Shown here: positions 61,905 to 64,000 of the stretch, piece by piece
Position numbering within the stretch: position 1 is the first letter of the stretch
Layout: the number at the start of each line of letters is the position of its first letter
Made by a program: the position numbers and the translations under genes
Assembly (NCBI GenBank): GCA_001972305.1
Contig: BDDD01000992.1
Span: forward strand, 62,001-126,000
Direction: 5' to 3'
DNA length: 64,000 nucleotides
DNA from: Cephalotus follicularis
Taxonomy: Eukaryota; Streptophyta; Magnoliopsida; Oxalidales; Cephalotaceae
The notes under the pieces: generated by a model
Databases searched by the model: none
What the model was told of the DNA's origin: nothing
The model's input: only the letters and a program-made list of their open reading frames with translations

Positions 61905-63059
61905 AACTTCTGGGATTAACTCACAAAAGAAAATTATACTATAAAGAGATTCAGAGAGAAATTGAGAGAGAAAGTAAGAGAGAATAAGAGATTTCTTATT
62001 ATGAATTCCTTAATTTCTTCTTAACATTACATTCCTATTTATAGAAGTTTGTTGTAATAGTGTTTGGTTGTTGGAATAGTAATTCAACTATTCTGGCGAC
62101 TGCTTTACAGACGGCTGCTGTTATATAATACTCCCCCTTGAATTTCTATTCCATATTACTATGACTGCCTCGTTAAAACCTTGCTAGGAAAAACCCATTG
62201 GGATAAAAACCTTTGCGAAGGAAAAAGAGTACAGTCTCCCCCTGAAACAAAACTTCACAAGTTTTTGAACTGTATTAATGAAGATCTTTAATCTGACGCA
62301 TCCCAATATCATGTCTGAGCTTCTTGAATGTAGTACCCGGTAATACCTTCGTAAATAAATCCACTAAATTGTCACTTGATCGGATTTGTTGTACATCAAT
62401 ATCACCATTTTTCTGAAGCTCGTGGGTGTAGAAGAATTTTGGTGAAATATGTTTCGTTCGATCACCCTTGATATATCCTCCTCTGAGTTGTGTGATGCAA
62501 GCAGCATTATCTTCATATATTACAGTGGAATTATTTTTAATTGAAGATAGTCCACATGATTCTTGTATATGTTGAATCATAGATCTCAACCATATACATT
62601 CTCGGCTTGCTTCATGAATTGCAAGGATCTCTGAATGATTTGAAGAAGTTGCTGTCATTGTCTGTTTTGTTGATCGCCATGATATAGCAGTGTCACAAAA
62701 GGTAAAGATATAACCGGTTTGTGATCTTGCTTTATGTGGATCAGACAAGTATCCAGCATCAGCATATCCAATCAATGTTGATTTTGTGCCCCTTGGATAA
62801 AATAGACCCATATCAGTGCTTCCACGCAGATAGCGCATTATATGCTTAATTCCATTCCAGTGCCTTCTCGTTGGTGTCGAGCTATATCTTGCTAGTAAAT
62901 TGACAGAGAATGCAATATCAGGTCTTGTGCAATTTGCAAGATACAATAGTGCTCCAATTGCGCTAAGATAAGGAACTTCAGGTCCAAGGATTTCTTCTCC
63001 TTCTTCTTGAGGACGAAATGGATCCTTCTTGACATCAAGAGTTTTGAGAAATTTCTTTT
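61905..63059 (-). mobile_element. Copia (Ty1) relic, 3' part
   Basis: Minus strand. 63059-62275 encodes the end of the reverse transcriptase and RNase H of a Copia polyprotein (VPYLSAIGALLYL, ANCTRPDIAFSVN, HWNGIKHIMRYLRG, GYADAGYLSDPHKARSQTGY, YEDNAACI, HISPKFFYTHEL). Two polypurine runs follow (about 62237-62243 and 62131-62136). The 3' LTR then probably spans about 61905-62130, with a TATA-like TATAAATA near 62040 on its sense strand. The upstream part of the element is absent; at 63059 it is cut by another sequence. A fossil; the left LTR limit is uncertain. Confidence 0.85.
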
Positions 63060-64000
63060 GTAAACAAAGAAGAGAAGAATAACAAAGGAGCTTGTAGAGG
63101 AAGATAAAGGAAATTACAAGACCAAGTGAAGGCCATGTATGCGTGGTGCATTTTGTAATAAAGTAGTTTTAAATAGTTCACCTAGGAGATCGAGTGGTCA
63201 CATTGGCATGTGTGATCACTCATAGATTTAGTCCCTGGCCACGCCATATTTATTTCTAAGTGGGAAATAGGTGGCATGAGATGGATGTTTTCTTTTTGCA
63301 AACAATCCAAACACGTCAAGCATGCTAAGCCGCTCAATTGGATTGGAAGATAAAATCAATCTAATTAACGGCATGGTAATATATAAAATTTTATGAGACC
63401 AAATTCCTCTAACTTGTGAAATAATAAGTCCATAAGCGGTAGGACATAAGGCTGTCCTGTCGTTGGCCTTCCACGATTTTCGTTGAATGGTTTGGACATA
63501 TTGGGGATAGCACTGCCCACCGTAGAGGTCCCCTGTATGACCATTTCTATTCAATTTCAGTGTGAGGTGCACTGGAAGGAAATAACCAAGTTTTGAAACT
63601 CTGACAAGCTCCCTGGTGGATAACAAAACTAGTTCATTTCTTTGAGGATTGTGGGTTCGGACTTATACCGAGTCCATATTATTGGCACAGCCCAACGCTG
63701 TGGATTATATGGGTCGTGAGGCCGGAACTTGTATCGGATCTTGTATTTTGGGCAAGAGGCCCTAATGCAAATATGATGCTTTAAGCCTAACTATTCGCTA
63801 TTATGGTTTGTCATGCCCACCGCTGAGACCATGATAGGGCGGGATAGATTCCGATCCCCACTAGGAAGCAAGAGGCTTCTCGAATTCCACATAGAGGTGT
63901 GGGATACGATTAGAATAGTGGGAGGAACCATAATTACAAAAGACCAAGGATTATGGTAATAACATAAATGGAATGATCTGTTAATATTCTCTTTCTTTTT
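63060..64000. mobile_element. Unclassified repeat-like sequence interrupting the Copia relic
   Basis: The Copia reading stops abruptly at about 63059 and unrelated sequence begins TGTAAACAAAG, consistent with the TG end of a second inserted element that runs past the window edge. The sequence is less AT-rich than its surroundings and has no frame I can assign; a 132-codon minus-strand frame at 63228-63626 shows no recognisable domain. The other end is not visible, so the class is not settled. Confidence 0.45.

Noticed and set aside
63228-63626. 132-codon minus-strand frame
   Set aside because: No recognisable domain, inside repeat-like DNA at the window edge; not called as a gene.

Overview
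The window is nuclear DNA of a flowering plant, most likely a woody core eudicot (rosid-like). It has AT-rich intergenic DNA, many short GT-AG introns, (GA/CT)n tracts near gene starts, plant-specific gene families and abundant LTR-retrotransposon remains. The species cannot be named from sequence alone. One assembly gap (8755-9185) is present.

Layout. 1-989 (-): 5' half of a GT14 (GlcAT14-like) glycosyltransferase that runs off the left edge. 3761-9947: a very young, apparently pol-less LTR element with 901-bp LTRs and the TSD ATAAG. 12282-17667 (-): complete plastid tryptophan synthase alpha gene (9 exons, 312 aa), with a Copia relic in intron 8. 20190-25375 (+): proton pump-interactor gene (7 exons) with an RTE LINE relic in intron 1 and a missing canonical donor before its last exon. 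26315-27204 (-): frameshifted kinase-only pseudogene of a lectin/S-receptor-like kinase. 30033-34549 (+): plastid YlmH-like S4-domain RNA-binding protein (10 exons, 324 aa). 36051-36503 (-): STIG1-family peptide precursor, probable GRIM REAPER orthologue. 37123-43181 (+): dynamin-related protein DRP5A (8 exons, 817 aa) with a hAT-type MITE in intron 3. 53881-54612 (+): VQ-motif protein, lying between two oppositely oriented solo LTRs (49284-51744 and 57817-60558). 61905-64000: a Copia relic interrupted by a second repeat that continues past the right edge.

The genes do not form one pathway, but the S4 / STIG1 / DRP5A trio keeps the order known from Arabidopsis AT1G53120-AT1G53130-AT1G53140, so this is an ancient gene block. 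The rest is intergenic DNA built up by transposons, MITEs and tandem repeats. Exon boundaries were placed by hand from reading frame, family similarity and splice signals; total protein lengths for TSA1, the S4 protein and DRP5A fit the families well. I found no clearly novel molecular system. The best leads are the odd splice donor in the proton pump-interactor gene, the inverted solo-LTR pair around the VQ gene, and the short TSD-flanked LTR variant at 48830.
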